DNA of 64,000 nt from an uncultured Paracoccus sp. (GCF_947487305.1 NZ_CANKWH010000002.1:1-64000), one strand, 5' to 3'; counted from the stretch's first letter, positions 21,902 through 31,693 are shown. A program made the numbers and translations. Notes: generated by a model from the letters alone, not told the origin.

Positions 21902-21918
21902 CGGGCATGTCATGCCCG
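21902..21918 (-). promoter_or_regulatory. Perfect inverted repeat upstream of coxG
   Basis: CGGGCATG-T-CATGCCCG has 8-bp arms around a single base. That is too tight for a hairpin but typical of a dimeric repressor or activator site. It lies in the 116-bp coxE-coxG gap, 23-39 nt before the coxG ATG. Confidence 0.6.
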
Positions 21919-21995
21919 CTCAGCTTATCGGCAGACCCCTACAACGCAAGGATTTTGACTTGGCGGTAAACAGTCCATTGGTCGTAGAGACCGGC

Positions 21996-23207
21996 TCACA
22001 TCTGCCGCAGCAGCACATCGCGCAGACCCGGCTCGGCCAGCGCGCGACCCAGATCGGCAAGGCTGTCGAGCGAGTGGCAGGCATGCAGGCTGTCGACATG
22101 TGGCAGGATCGCGCGGACTCCGGCAGCGCGCGGCGAGAAGCCGTCATAGCGCAGCAGCGGGTTCAGCCAGATCAGCCGTCGGGACGACAGCGACAGGCGC
22201 TGGATCTGTGCCTGAAGCTGTGTTGCATCGCCGCGTTCCAGACCGTCTGTAATCAGCAGCACCACGGCATTGCGCCCCAGCACCCGGCGCGACCAATCCT
22301 TGTTGAACCGCTCGATCGCCGCGCCGATGCGCGTGCCGCCCTGCCAGTCGCTCGCCTCGTGACCGATGGCCGCCAGCGCGGCATCGGGGTCGGGTTTCTG
22401 CAAGGCGCGTGTCACATTGGTCAGGCCGGTGCCGAAGGTGAAGGCATCGACCCGGCCCCAGCGCCGCACCGGCGCATGGGCCATGGCATGGAGGAAGCGC
22501 ATCAGCAGGCGCGAGTAGACCGACATCGAGCCCGAAATATCGCAGATCGCCACCAGGTCGGGCGGACGCTTGAGCGCTGATTTCCGCGCGATCCGCTCGA
22601 TCTCGCCACCCCGGCGCAATGCCGCGCGCAGGGTGGCGCGGGGATCGGGCCGCGCGCCATGCGGGTCAGCGCGCATCCGCCGGGTCAGGATCGGTGGCAC
22701 CGGCAGGCTGAGGGTGCGGATCGCCGCCTCGGCCTCGGCCAGTTCCGCCGCGCTCATCTGTTCGAAATCCATCGCCCGCAGCACGGCATTGTCGGACCAG
22801 CTGAGCAGCGCATCGCGTTCGATCTCCTCGCGCTCGGGCAGATCGGGGGGATCACGCTCGGGCAGGTCGCCAAGCGCATCCGCCGCGCGGCGATGGGCCG
22901 CCGGTTTCGGCGCCGGCGGCTTGTCCTCGCGCATCTTGGGCGACAGCATGTGCAGCATCGATTCCAGGAACTGCGGATCGCGCCAGAACATGGCAAAGAC
23001 CTGATGGAACAGGTCCAGATCATCGGCGCGCGTGACCATGGTGGCGCGCAGGATGTGGTAGAAATCGACCCGCCGGGTAAAGCCCGCCGCCTCGACCGCG
23101 CGGATGGCGGTCTCGACCTGCGCGGTGCCGAGCTTCATCCCGGCCTTGCGCAAGGCGCGGGCGAAATGGACGATGTTCTCGACCAGCCGGCCATCGGCCT
23201 GGGGCAT
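21996..23207 (-). CDS. coxE: CoxE-type VWA-domain protein
   Basis: This 403-aa protein has a CoxE N-terminus (LVENIVHFARALRKAGMKLG, DFYHILRATMVTRADDL) and a C-terminal VWA domain whose metal site DISGS is at residues 223-227. CoxE works with the MoxR-type ATPase CoxD in maturing the molybdenum-copper or related site of CO-dehydrogenase-like enzymes. The ATG at 23207 has AGGGGCGAG upstream; a GTG at 23222 overlapping the coxD stop is an alternative. It lies between coxD and coxG. Confidence 0.9.
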   Translation of the reverse strand: MPQADGRLVENIVHFARALRKAGMKLGTAQVETAIRAVEAAGFTRRVDFYHILRATMVTRADDLDLFHQVFAMFWRDPQFLESMLHMLSPKMREDKPPAPKPAAHRRAADALGDLPERDPPDLPEREEIERDALLSWSDNAVLRAMDFEQMSAAELAEAEAAIRTLSLPVPPILTRRMRADPHGARPDPRATLRAALRRGGEIERIARKSALKRPPDLVAICDISGSMSVYSRLLMRFLHAMAHAPVRRWGRVDAFTFGTGLTNVTRALQKPDPDAALAAIGHEASDWQGGTRIGAAIERFNKDWSRRVLGRNAVVLLITDGLERGDATQLQAQIQRLSLSSRRLIWLNPLLRYDGFSPRAAGVRAILPHVDSLHACHSLDSLADLGRALAEPGLRDVLLRQM

Positions 23208-23218
23208 CAGCTCGCCCC

Positions 23219-24157
23219 TCACCCGACTGCGGCCAGTTCGGCCTTCGCCTTGTCCAGAAGCCGCGTGGTCTCGGCCCCGGCGATCCTGGCGATGTCATCC
23301 TGGTATTTCAGCACCGCCCCCACCGTGTCGGTGATGAGGTCCGGCGACAGCGCCACGGCATCCAGCGCGACCAGCGCCCGCGCCCAATCGATGCTTTCGG
23401 CAACGCCCGGCGACTTGAACAGATCCTCGCCGCGCAGCCCCTGAACGAAGGCCACGATCTCGGCCGACAGCTTTTCCGTCGCCTCTGGCACCCGGGCGCG
23501 CAGGATCGACAATTCGCGCTGGAAGCCGGGGTAGTCGACCCAATGATAAAGGCAGCGCCGCTTCAGCGCGTCATGCACCTCGCGCGTGCGGTTCGAGGTC
23601 AGGATGACGATGGGCGGTTCGACGGCCTTGATGGTGCCAAGTTCGGGAATGGTGACCTGGTAGTCCGACAGCAGTTCCAGCAGGAAGGCCTCGAACGGCT
23701 CGTCGGTGCGGTCGATTTCGTCGATCAGCAGCACCGGCGGGCCTTCGGGCTGCGGCTCCAAGGCCTCGAGCAGCGGGCGGCGGATGAGGAACTCGTCCGA
23801 GGACAGCTCGGTCCGCAGCGCCGCCCGGTCGGTCTGGCCCACCGCCTCGGCGGTGCGGATGGCGACCATCTGGGCGGCGAAATTCCATTCGTAGATCGCG
23901 CTCGAGGCATCCAGCCCCTCGTAGCATTGCAACCGGATCAGCCGCCGGCCAAGCGCCAAGGAGAGCGCGCGGGCAATCTCCGTCTTGCCCACCCCGGCCT
24001 CGCCCTCCAGAAACAGCGGCTTGCCGAGTTTCAGCGCCAGAAAGGCTACCGTCCCCAGATCGCGCCCGGCGATGTAATTCTGCCCGGCAAGCAGGGTGAT
24101 GGTGTCGTCGATGCTGGCTGGCAATTGGGTCACTGGCACACTCCGAGGAAGCTTCAT
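23219..24157 (-). CDS. coxD: CoxD-type MoxR AAA+ ATPase
   Basis: This 312-aa protein is an AAA+ chaperone-like ATPase with Walker A GEAGVGKT (residues 52-59), Walker B VLLIDEIDR and sensor region VILTSNRTREVHDALKRRCLYHW. In the cox system CoxD partners the VWA protein CoxE for active-site maturation. It is the first gene of the operon coxD-E-G-S-L-M. The start at 24157 (MKLPRSV) is chosen by family length, but its ribosome binding site is poor; in-frame starts at 24193 and 24208 exist. Confidence 0.9.
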   Translation of the reverse strand: MKLPRSVPVTQLPASIDDTITLLAGQNYIAGRDLGTVAFLALKLGKPLFLEGEAGVGKTEIARALSLALGRRLIRLQCYEGLDASSAIYEWNFAAQMVAIRTAEAVGQTDRAALRTELSSDEFLIRRPLLEALEPQPEGPPVLLIDEIDRTDEPFEAFLLELLSDYQVTIPELGTIKAVEPPIVILTSNRTREVHDALKRRCLYHWVDYPGFQRELSILRARVPEATEKLSAEIVAFVQGLRGEDLFKSPGVAESIDWARALVALDAVALSPDLITDTVGAVLKYQDDIARIAGAETTRLLDKAKAELAAVG

Positions 24158-24282
24158 CCTAACGACTAGCGCGCCGGCCTTCCCCCTGTCCATTGGTCGC
24201 AAGGTCATCGGCTTCAGGCCGGGCTTGCGCCCGGATGCGGTTCGGCGCAGGAATGGGCGCTGCGAAAAGACAGGAGACCCCC

Positions 24283-25221
24283 ATGGCGCGCAAGATCATC
24301 ATCGACACCGACCCGGGACAGGATGACGCCGTGGCGATCCTTCTGGCGCTGGCCAGCCCCGAGTTGGAGGTGCTGGGCCTGACCGCCGTGGCCGGGAACG
24401 TGCCGCTGGCGCTGACCGAGGTGAATGCCCGCAAGATCTGCGAGCTGGCGGGGCGTCCCGATCTGCCGGTCTTTGCCGGCTGCGATGCGCCCTTGGCGCG
24501 CAAGCTGGTCACGGCCGAGCATGTGCATGGCAAGTCCGGCCTCGACGGGATCGAGCTGCCGGCGCCGACCATGCCGCTGCGTGACCGCCACGGGGTCGAG
24601 TTCATCATCGACACGCTGCGCGCCGAGCCCGCCGGCACGGTGACGCTGGTGCCGATCGGTCCCCTGACCAATATCGCCCAGGCCTTCCGCCGCGCCCCCG
24701 ACATCGTCGAGAAGGTGCAGGAGATCGTGCTGATGGGCGGGGCCTATTTCGAGGTCGGCAACATCACCCCGGCAGCCGAGTTCAACATCTATGTCGATCC
24801 CGAGGCGGCGGCCGAGGTCTTTGCTGCGGGCGTGCCGATCGTGGTGCTGCCGCTTGATGCCACGCATGAGGCGATGACCTCGGCCGACTGGGTCGAGGAA
24901 ATGCGCGCCCTGCCCAACCGCTGCGGCCCCGCCGTCGCCAGCTGGACCGATTTCTTCGAGCGGTTCGACAAGGAGAAATACGGCAGCAAGGGCGCGCCGT
25001 TGCATGATCCCTGCACGGTCGCCTGGCTGCTGCGGCCCGATCTCTTCGAGGGCCGGCAGATCAATGTCGAGATCGAGCTGAAGGGTGAATTCACCCTAGG
25101 CATGACCGTGGCCGATTACTGGCGCGTCACCGGGCGACCGGAAAACGCGCTCTATATCCGCCATGTTGACCGCGATGGCCTGTTCCGGCTGCTGAGCGAG
25201 CGGATCGCGCGCCTGCCCTAG
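24283..25221 (+). CDS. Nucleoside hydrolase
   Basis: This 312-aa protein starts MARKIIIDTDPGQDDAVAILLA, which contains the DTDxGxDD calcium-binding motif of inosine/uridine-preferring nucleoside hydrolases. Further signatures are ITPAAEFNIYVDPEAAAEVF and LHDPCTVAWLL. The enzyme splits the N-glycosidic bond of ribonucleosides for base and ribose salvage; the exact substrate is not evident. CAGGAGA precedes the ATG. It is divergent from coxD and its stop overlaps the stop of the convergent OmpH gene by 4 bp. Confidence 0.92.
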   Translation: MARKIIIDTDPGQDDAVAILLALASPELEVLGLTAVAGNVPLALTEVNARKICELAGRPDLPVFAGCDAPLARKLVTAEHVHGKSGLDGIELPAPTMPLRDRHGVEFIIDTLRAEPAGTVTLVPIGPLTNIAQAFRRAPDIVEKVQEIVLMGGAYFEVGNITPAAEFNIYVDPEAAAEVFAAGVPIVVLPLDATHEAMTSADWVEEMRALPNRCGPAVASWTDFFERFDKEKYGSKGAPLHDPCTVAWLLRPDLFEGRQINVEIELKGEFTLGMTVADYWRVTGRPENALYIRHVDRDGLFRLLSERIARLP

Positions 25222-25919
25222 TTGCCGGCGCTCTCGGGTTGCGGCGCGGGGGCGGGGGCGGGTGGCGCCGCCGGCTGGTCGGCGCCATCGCCCAGTTCGG
25301 CATCGATCCGGGCAATCAGGTCATTGGTGATGTCGATGCCATCGGCCGAAAGCAGCACGGTCCGCCGGTCAAGAACCACGACCGCGCCGCGCTCCAGCAT
25401 CACCTGCCCGATCAGCGGAACGGCTGCCTGAAAGAAGGCCGTCTGCTCGGAATCGCCACGCGCGTTCAGATCCTGCACTGCCTGCGCGCGCTGGCGGCGG
25501 ATCTCGGTGGCGCGGCTATCGAAGGCTTCGGTCAGCTTGCGGAATTCGGCCGGGTCCAGCGTGGCGCGCTGCTGGGTCAGCTGGTTTTCCTCCTCCGTCA
25601 GCTGCGCGGCAAGGCGGTCGTTCTCGGCTGCCAGTTCGACGCCTGCCTGCTCGAACTCGGCTTGCAGGCGACGGCCCCAGGCGGTGCCGGCAAACAGCCG
25701 GTCCTGATCGAGGATCACCACCGAGCCTGCCGGTGTCTGCGCCGGCGTGGCCACGACGATCGGTCCGGTGGAGGGTGCGACGCCAGCCGGTTCTGCCCCG
25801 GCCTCCGCCTCGGTCTCGGTCTGAGCACCGGTCACGGGCAAGGGCGGCGCCTGCTGCGCCAGAACCGGCCCTGCGATCAGGGCCAGTGCCAAAAGCGCAG
25901 CGAGACGGGGCAAGCACAT
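25218..25919 (-). CDS. OmpH/Skp-family periplasmic protein
   Basis: This 233-aa protein has a signal peptide (MCLPRLAALLALALIAGPVLAQ) and the OmpH domain: VVILDQDRLFAGTAWGRRL, a charged helical coiled-coil region of about 60 residues, and VVLDRRTVLLSADGIDIT. Skp-type chaperones hold unfolded outer-membrane proteins on their way to BAM. It is longer than E. coli Skp because of an Ala/Pro-rich tail and a Thr/Glu-rich linker after the signal peptide. Its ATG overlaps the bamA stop (TGATG). Confidence 0.88.
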   Translation of the reverse strand: MCLPRLAALLALALIAGPVLAQQAPPLPVTGAQTETEAEAGAEPAGVAPSTGPIVVATPAQTPAGSVVILDQDRLFAGTAWGRRLQAEFEQAGVELAAENDRLAAQLTEEENQLTQQRATLDPAEFRKLTEAFDSRATEIRRQRAQAVQDLNARGDSEQTAFFQAAVPLIGQVMLERGAVVVLDRRTVLLSADGIDITNDLIARIDAELGDGADQPAAPPAPAPAPQPESAGN

Positions 25920-28264
25920 CAGAAGCGGGTCGAGATGGTCAGATCGAAGTTCTGATCCTCGTCATAGTCTTCCTGCTTGACCGCCTTCGAGAAGTTGAAC
26001 CGCAGCGGTCCGATCGGCGTGGTCCAGAACAGCGAGGCGCCGACCGAGGCACGCACCTTCATGCCGTCGTCGATCTCGTAGGCCTCGCCGGCAGCGGTGT
26101 AGGCGGTGGTGTTGTCCAGCCCCCAGATCGAGCCGACATCGGCGAAGAGACCGCCCGAGATGCCGTATTCCTCGGGCAGACCCAGTGGGAACTGCGCCTC
26201 GGCGCGGGCGACCCAGAAATAGTTGCCCCCCAGCGCATCCTCGTTCTCGGCCAGAAGATCACGCGGACCGATGCCGTTCGGCTCAAAGCCGCGGATCTTG
26301 GATCCGTTGCGATAGCGGTCGATGATCCGCGTATCGCTGTCGTCATAGCTGAGGATGGCGCCGGCCTCGAACTCGGCCCGCAGCGTGATCTCTTCGCGCC
26401 AGGCGCGGCTTTCGACGCCGGCCAGCAGGGCTGTCTTGACGTTCTTCGTGTCGCCGCCCAGCCCGGCGAAGTCCTGGCTGAAGTTCAGCTTGTAGCCAGT
26501 CAACGGGTTAAGCCCGGTGATGCGGCTGTCATAGCTGTAGACATAGCCGAGCGCCGAGGTGACGCGCGCGCCCTCGTCATCGATGATCAGCGACGAGCTG
26601 CGGGGTTCGCTGGTCTCGTCACCATCGGGAATGCCGTCGGCGACGTTGAAGATGGTGTCGCGGCTGAGGCGATAGCGCACTTCCAGCCGGCCGTTCTGCG
26701 AGACCGGGAATTGCAGCCCGGTGCCGATAAAGGCCGAGCGGGTATCGTATTTCGAGTTCAGCTGCTCGGTCTCGGCATAGCCGCCCGAGAAGCGCCAGCG
26801 CAGATCGCGACCCAGAAGAAAGGGCTCGACAAAGTTCAGTTCGGCCTGACGGTCGCCATCGGCGGTCGAGACGGCCACCCCGACCTCCTGCCCGCGGCCA
26901 AGGAAATTGCGCTCGCTCAGCGCGGCGTTGAAGCCGACGCCGGCGCTCTGGCCATAGCTCGCGCCGAAGGACAGCGAGCCGGTGGGCTGTTCCTCGACGT
27001 TCACATCGACGATCACCTGCTGCTCGCTGCTGCCCTGCCGGGTCTCGACCTGAGCGTCCGAGAAATAGCCAAGGGCGCGGATGCGCTCGGCCGAGTTGCG
27101 GATCTCGCGCGGGTTGAACGGGTCGCCCTCGACGGTGCGGAACTGGCGGCGGATGACGCGGTCCAGCGTGGTGGTGTTGCCCTCGATGTCGATACGCTCG
27201 ACGAAGACGCGCGGGCCACGGGTCAGGGCGAAGGTCAGGTCCAGCGTGCGCGAGCCGGGGTTGCGGGTCACGCGCGGCTCGATATTGACGAAATCCAGAC
27301 CCTGCTCGATGGCGACAGTCTCCATCCGGCGGATGGTGTTGTCGATGGCGGCGGGGTTGTAGACCGCCCCGCGCCGAACCCGGTTCTGCGCCCCGAAGGC
27401 CGAGGCATCGACGCCCGGAATCTCCGAAATCGTGTCGACCGTGCCAAAGCGGTATTGCGGACCTTCCTGAATGTTGAAGGTGACGTAGAACGCATCGCGT
27501 TCGCGCACGATCTCGGGCGCGACGGCCTGCACCTTGAAATCGGCATAGCCGCGCGAGCGGTAGAAATCGGTCAGCAGCTGTTCGTCGAAGGGGATACGCT
27601 CGGGCACGAAGGTATCGGCCTGGATGAAGGTGCGCAGGATGCCGGCCTGCTTGGTCTCCAGCACCTGCCGCAGGCGGCGGTCCGAGAAGGCACGGTTGCC
27701 GGTAAAGCCGATGCGCTCGATCTCGGTCACGTCGCCCTCGCTGACCTCGAAGACCAGATCGACGCGGTTGCCGTCACGGCGGATGATGCGCGGATCAACG
27801 CGGGCGGCCAGACGGCCCCGGGCGGCATAGGCCTGGGCGATGGCGGTGGCATCGGACAAAGCCGTCGAGGGCTGGTAGACGCGGCGGGCCTGCGACTGGA
27901 TCACCGCCTGCAGGTCCTCGTCATTGATGCGCTTGTTGCCCTCGATGCTGATCTGGTTGATCGTCGGGTATTCGCTGACCCGGATGACCAGCGTGCTGCC
28001 CTGCGGGATCACCTCGACGCTTTCGAACAGGCCGGAATTCTGCAGCCGTTGCACCGCGTCGTTCAGATCGCCCCCCGACACTTCCTGCCCGCGCGCGATA
28101 TTGGCGAAGCTGAGGATGGTGGCCGCCTCGATCCGCTCGGCCCCCTCGATCCGCACATCGTTGAAGGCAAAGGCCGAGGCGGGCGTGGCCACCATGGCTG
28201 CCGGTGCCGCGATCGCCAGTGCCGTCATCAGCGCAACCGCGCGCGTCCCCAGTTTGCGTGTCAT
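25919..28264 (-). CDS. bamA: Outer membrane protein assembly factor BamA
   Basis: This 781-aa protein has a signal peptide (residues 1-32, ending ATPASA), five POTRA repeats to about residue 350-360 and a 16-strand beta-barrel ending in a C-terminal Phe (LTISTRF). The barrel contains the RGFEP-like element IRGFEPNGIGPRD. BamA inserts outer-membrane beta-barrels. AGAGGGGCGG precedes the ATG. It lies in the order rseP-bamA-ompH. Confidence 0.96.
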   Translation of the reverse strand: MTRKLGTRAVALMTALAIAAPAAMVATPASAFAFNDVRIEGAERIEAATILSFANIARGQEVSGGDLNDAVQRLQNSGLFESVEVIPQGSTLVIRVSEYPTINQISIEGNKRINDEDLQAVIQSQARRVYQPSTALSDATAIAQAYAARGRLAARVDPRIIRRDGNRVDLVFEVSEGDVTEIERIGFTGNRAFSDRRLRQVLETKQAGILRTFIQADTFVPERIPFDEQLLTDFYRSRGYADFKVQAVAPEIVRERDAFYVTFNIQEGPQYRFGTVDTISEIPGVDASAFGAQNRVRRGAVYNPAAIDNTIRRMETVAIEQGLDFVNIEPRVTRNPGSRTLDLTFALTRGPRVFVERIDIEGNTTTLDRVIRRQFRTVEGDPFNPREIRNSAERIRALGYFSDAQVETRQGSSEQQVIVDVNVEEQPTGSLSFGASYGQSAGVGFNAALSERNFLGRGQEVGVAVSTADGDRQAELNFVEPFLLGRDLRWRFSGGYAETEQLNSKYDTRSAFIGTGLQFPVSQNGRLEVRYRLSRDTIFNVADGIPDGDETSEPRSSSLIIDDEGARVTSALGYVYSYDSRITGLNPLTGYKLNFSQDFAGLGGDTKNVKTALLAGVESRAWREEITLRAEFEAGAILSYDDSDTRIIDRYRNGSKIRGFEPNGIGPRDLLAENEDALGGNYFWVARAEAQFPLGLPEEYGISGGLFADVGSIWGLDNTTAYTAAGEAYEIDDGMKVRASVGASLFWTTPIGPLRFNFSKAVKQEDYDEDQNFDLTISTRF

Positions 28265-28372
28265 AGCCGCCCCTCTGATATCAAGCCTGCTCGCGCCGCT
28301 TCGGCGGCACTTTCTTTTGTTGGTTCATGCTGTAACCCCGTTTCGTCGCGGCTGTCAAAACCGCAGTCGCGT

Positions 28373-29704
28373 TCAGGGGCAGAAAAGATCGTTGGTGAGG
28401 CCGAAAATCATCAAGCCGATGACCGCAGCAAAGCCGATGGCGGTCAGCAGATTCAGCGCCCGGTCCGAGGGCGGGCGGCCAGTTACCGCCTCGTAGCTGT
28501 AAAACATAAGATGCCCGCCATCGAGCACGGGGATGGGCAGCAGGTTCAGGAAACCGATGGCCGCCGACAGGAAGGCGATCCAGGTGATGAAGCTTGCGCC
28601 ACCCGCGCTGGCGGCCTGGCCGGTCGTCTGCGCGATGGAAATCGCACCGCCCAGGTTGCAGCTGTCGATCTGGCCCGAGATCATCGCCCAGAGGCCCGAC
28701 AGCGACATGGCGATCACCGACCAGGTGCGGTCGATGCCCAGCCACAGCGCCTCGAGCGGTCCGGCCGTGCGGGTCTCGGGGGTGAAATAGCCGTCGCCGC
28801 CAGTGATGCCGACCAGCCAGCGCCGTTCATAGCCGCCTTCGGCAGCGGGCAGGTCCTGCTGTTTCGCGGCGACGGTGTAATCATTGACCTCTTCGCCCTC
28901 CCGCCAGACCTTCAGCACCAGCGGCTTGCCCTCGGCCTCGGCCACCTTGGGCGCGATCTGGTCGAAACGGTCGACCCGCACCCCGTCCACCGACAGGATC
29001 ACGTCATCCGGGCGCAGGCCTGCATCGGCGGCGGCGCTGCGCGCGCCCACACCGGACACGCGCGGCGGCATCGGATCGGGGCCGGGGACAGTCAGCTCGT
29101 CATTGCCGCGCTGCACCCGCCATTCCTGCGACGCTGCGGGCGGCACGGTCTCGATGACCTTGCGCATGTCAGCCCAACCCGCCACCGGCACGCCGCCGAT
29201 GGCCAGAACCTGATCGCCCGGCATGAGTTCGTTCACCACCTCGGGCGGCGAGGGTGCGATCTCGCCGATCACCACCTGGTCGCGCGGCAGGCCGACGATC
29301 ATGGCAAAGCCGGCGAAGATCAGGATCGACAGGATGAAATTGAACACCGGCCCGGCCAGCAGCGTGGCGAAGCGCGCCCAGAGCGGCGCGCCCGACAGGG
29401 TCTGGCGGCGCAGCGCCGGATCGACGCGGCGGCCCGGACCGGCGCTGGCGGCGTTCTCGTCGCCCATGAACCGGACATAGCCGCCAAGCGGCAGCGCCGC
29501 CACCTGCCACAGCGTGCCATGCCGGTCGCGGCGCGAGAAGATCTGCGGGCCGAAGCCGATGGAAAACACCTCGGCCTTGATGCCCGACCAGCGCCCAACG
29601 ATGTAATGGCCGAATTCATGCACGGCCACGATGATCGACAGCGCCACGATGAAGGCCAGCAGCGTGTAAAGCGTGCTGCCGAATTGCGGGATCAGGTCGG
29701 TCAT
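28373..29704 (-). CDS. rseP: RIP metalloprotease RseP (M50)
   Basis: This 443-aa inner-membrane site-2 protease has the zinc motif HEFGH at residues 29-33, PDZ domains in the middle (one around GVGARSAAADAGLRPDDVILSVDG) and the second active-site element PVLDGGHL with D395 near the C-terminus. It cleaves membrane-embedded anti-sigma factors and signal-peptide remnants. The start overlaps the dxr stop by 4 bp (ATGA). Confidence 0.95.
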   Translation of the reverse strand: MTDLIPQFGSTLYTLLAFIVALSIIVAVHEFGHYIVGRWSGIKAEVFSIGFGPQIFSRRDRHGTLWQVAALPLGGYVRFMGDENAASAGPGRRVDPALRRQTLSGAPLWARFATLLAGPVFNFILSILIFAGFAMIVGLPRDQVVIGEIAPSPPEVVNELMPGDQVLAIGGVPVAGWADMRKVIETVPPAASQEWRVQRGNDELTVPGPDPMPPRVSGVGARSAAADAGLRPDDVILSVDGVRVDRFDQIAPKVAEAEGKPLVLKVWREGEEVNDYTVAAKQQDLPAAEGGYERRWLVGITGGDGYFTPETRTAGPLEALWLGIDRTWSVIAMSLSGLWAMISGQIDSCNLGGAISIAQTTGQAASAGGASFITWIAFLSAAIGFLNLLPIPVLDGGHLMFYSYEAVTGRPPSDRALNLLTAIGFAAVIGLMIFGLTNDLFCP

Positions 29705-30858
29705 GCGGCGGCGGCCTTTCGTGCTGTGCGGTCCCAGTCAAGGACGGTGGGCAGGTCGCCCGGTTCCGCGCTGAAATGGGGTTTTGCGGCCATCAGGTCC
29801 AGAGTGGCCTCGACCCGAGGGGCCATTTCGGTGAAGCGGATGCGCCCGGCGATGAAATCATCCAGCGCCTGTTCCTTGGCGGCGTTGAACACCGCGCCTG
29901 CCGCACCACCCGCCGCGATCACCTCGCGCGCCAGCCGCAGGGCCGGCCAGCGGGCCTCGTCGGGATGGCGGAAATTCAGGCTGCCAAGCGCGGCCAGATC
30001 CAGCACCGGCAAGGGCAGCGGCTGGCGGTCGGGCCAGTTCAGCGCATAGCCGATGGCATGGCGCATGTCGGGCGGGCCCAGATGTGCGATGGTGCCGCCA
30101 TCCTTGTGCGTGACCATGGCATGCAGGATCGATTCCGGGTGAACCAGAACCTTGATCTTCTCGGCGGGCAGATCAAAGAATTCATGTGTTTCAATGACCT
30201 CCATCGCCTTGTTGAACATGCTTGCGCTGTCGATGGTGATCCTTTGGCCCATCTGCCAGTTCGGATGGGTCGAGGCCTCGGCCACGGTCGCCGCCGCCAG
30301 CCGGTCCAGCGGCCAGTCGCGGAAGGCGCCACCCGAGGCGGTGATGGTTACTTGCTCGACAGTTTCCAGGTTCGAGCCTCCAAGAGATTGGAAAATGGCG
30401 GAATGTTCGGAATCGACCGGCAGGATGCGGGCCTCGGCGGCGGCGGCGGTCTGGCGCAGCAGGGTGCCGGCACAGACCAGCGATTCCTTGTTGGCCAAGG
30501 CCAGCGTGCCGCCCCGCCGCAGCGCCGCCATGCCCGGTGCAAGCCCGGCCGATCCGACGATGGCCGACAGCGTCCAGTCAGCCGGACGGCCCGCCGCCTC
30601 GATCAGCGCCTGTGTCCCGGCGGCGGCCTCGACACCCGAGCCCTCCAGTGCGGCACGCAAAGCGGGCAGCTCGTCCTCATGCGCGGTCACGGCGATCTCG
30701 GCTTGAAGCGCGCGGGCCATCTCGGCCAGTCGCGCGATATTGCGCCCGCCGGTCAGGGCGACGGTGCGGTAAGCCGCCGGACCGCCCGCCCGCATCAACA
30801 GGTCAAAGCCGCTTTCGCCGACCGAGCCGGTGACACCGAAGATCGAAACGCTGCGCAT
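29701..30858 (-). CDS. dxr: 1-deoxy-D-xylulose 5-phosphate reductoisomerase
   Basis: This 385-aa protein is the second enzyme of the MEP isoprenoid pathway. The NADPH-binding motif is GVTGSVG near residue 8 (GSTGSIG in E. coli). LPVDSEHSAIFQ and TASGGAFRDWP mark the substrate and metal site, and MGQRITIDSASMFNKAMEVIE follows. The ATG at 30858 is chosen because MRSVSIFGVTG is the family start; the upstream extension lies in cdsA sequence. It is 4 bp after the cdsA stop. Confidence 0.96.
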   Translation of the reverse strand: MRSVSIFGVTGSVGESGFDLLMRAGGPAAYRTVALTGGRNIARLAEMARALQAEIAVTAHEDELPALRAALEGSGVEAAAGTQALIEAAGRPADWTLSAIVGSAGLAPGMAALRRGGTLALANKESLVCAGTLLRQTAAAAEARILPVDSEHSAIFQSLGGSNLETVEQVTITASGGAFRDWPLDRLAAATVAEASTHPNWQMGQRITIDSASMFNKAMEVIETHEFFDLPAEKIKVLVHPESILHAMVTHKDGGTIAHLGPPDMRHAIGYALNWPDRQPLPLPVLDLAALGSLNFRHPDEARWPALRLAREVIAAGGAAGAVFNAAKEQALDDFIAGRIRFTEMAPRVEATLDLMAAKPHFSAEPGDLPTVLDWDRTARKAAAA

Positions 30859-30862
30859 GGGA

Positions 30863-31693
30863 TCAGAACACCAGAACCGGAATATGGGTGAGGATGCTGA
30901 TGAACAGCACCGCCAGCACCGCGCCCGAGACCGCATCGAAACGGTCCATGAAACCGCCGTGACCGGGGATCAGGTTGGAACTGTCCTTGACCCCAGCCCG
31001 CCGCTTCAGCCAGCTTTCGGCGATGTCGCCCATCTGCCCGGCAAAGGCCACCAGCGGCGAGATCCAGATCAGCGCCGGATCGCCATGGCTGCTGAACCAC
31101 AGGATCAGCCCCAGAACCAGAGCGCCGACCCAGCCCGCGATGGTGCCGGACCAGGTTTTCTTGGGGCTGAGCCGCGGCCAGAACTTCGGGCCGCCAAAGA
31201 ATTTCCCGGCGAAATAGCCAAGGATATCCGACAGGAAGACCACGCCCATCAGCCAGATGACAAAGGCCAGCCCATAATCCTCGCGCATGATGACCAGCCC
31301 ATAGCCGACCAGCAGGATCGCCACGCCAAAGACCGCATAAGTCACCCGATCACGGGAAATCGCCCCGGGCAAGCCAGCGATCAGCGGCAGCGCAAGATAC
31401 AGCAGGCCCCAATAGCTGCCGACCATCAGCGACAGGAACAGCGAAATGCCCGCCAGCAGCGCCAGCACCATCGGACGGGCGCGGCCGAAGGGCGTCTCGT
31501 GCATCGCCGGATAGCGCCAGCCGGTCATGTTGGCCAGTTCCCAGAAGGTCAGGCCGATGAAGGAGGCCATGAACAGCCGCAGCACCACCCCGGTCGACAG
31601 CGCCAGCGCCAGACCGATGCCCAGAAGGATCAGCGCAGAGGTGATCCGCCGTCCCAGGTCGGACCATCGGCCGGGTTGTGGACCGCCTGTCAT
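30863..31693 (-). CDS. cdsA: Phosphatidate cytidylyltransferase
   Basis: This 276-aa integral membrane protein makes CDP-diacylglycerol from phosphatidate and CTP. The CdsA signature is visible near the C-terminus as ESWLKRRAGVKDSSNLIPG followed by HGGFMDRFD. Several hydrophobic helices precede it. Its start overlaps the uppS stop by 4 bp. Confidence 0.95.
   Translation of the reverse strand: MTGGPQPGRWSDLGRRITSALILLGIGLALALSTGVVLRLFMASFIGLTFWELANMTGWRYPAMHETPFGRARPMVLALLAGISLFLSLMVGSYWGLLYLALPLIAGLPGAISRDRVTYAVFGVAILLVGYGLVIMREDYGLAFVIWLMGVVFLSDILGYFAGKFFGGPKFWPRLSPKKTWSGTIAGWVGALVLGLILWFSSHGDPALIWISPLVAFAGQMGDIAESWLKRRAGVKDSSNLIPGHGGFMDRFDAVSGAVLAVLFISILTHIPVLVF

Noticed and set aside
28292..28318. 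GC-rich hairpin with TTCG loop followed by T-rich sequence on the plus strand
   Set aside because: Both flanking genes are on the minus strand, so there is no transcript for it to end.
28281..28328. 15-codon reading frame before bamA, possible leader peptide
   Set aside because: Basic residues but no run of regulatory codons, no good ribosome binding site and no attenuator structure before bamA.
25733..30049. 1438-aa open frame opposite ompH, bamA, rseP and dxr
   Set aside because: Antisense shadow spanning four well-supported genes.
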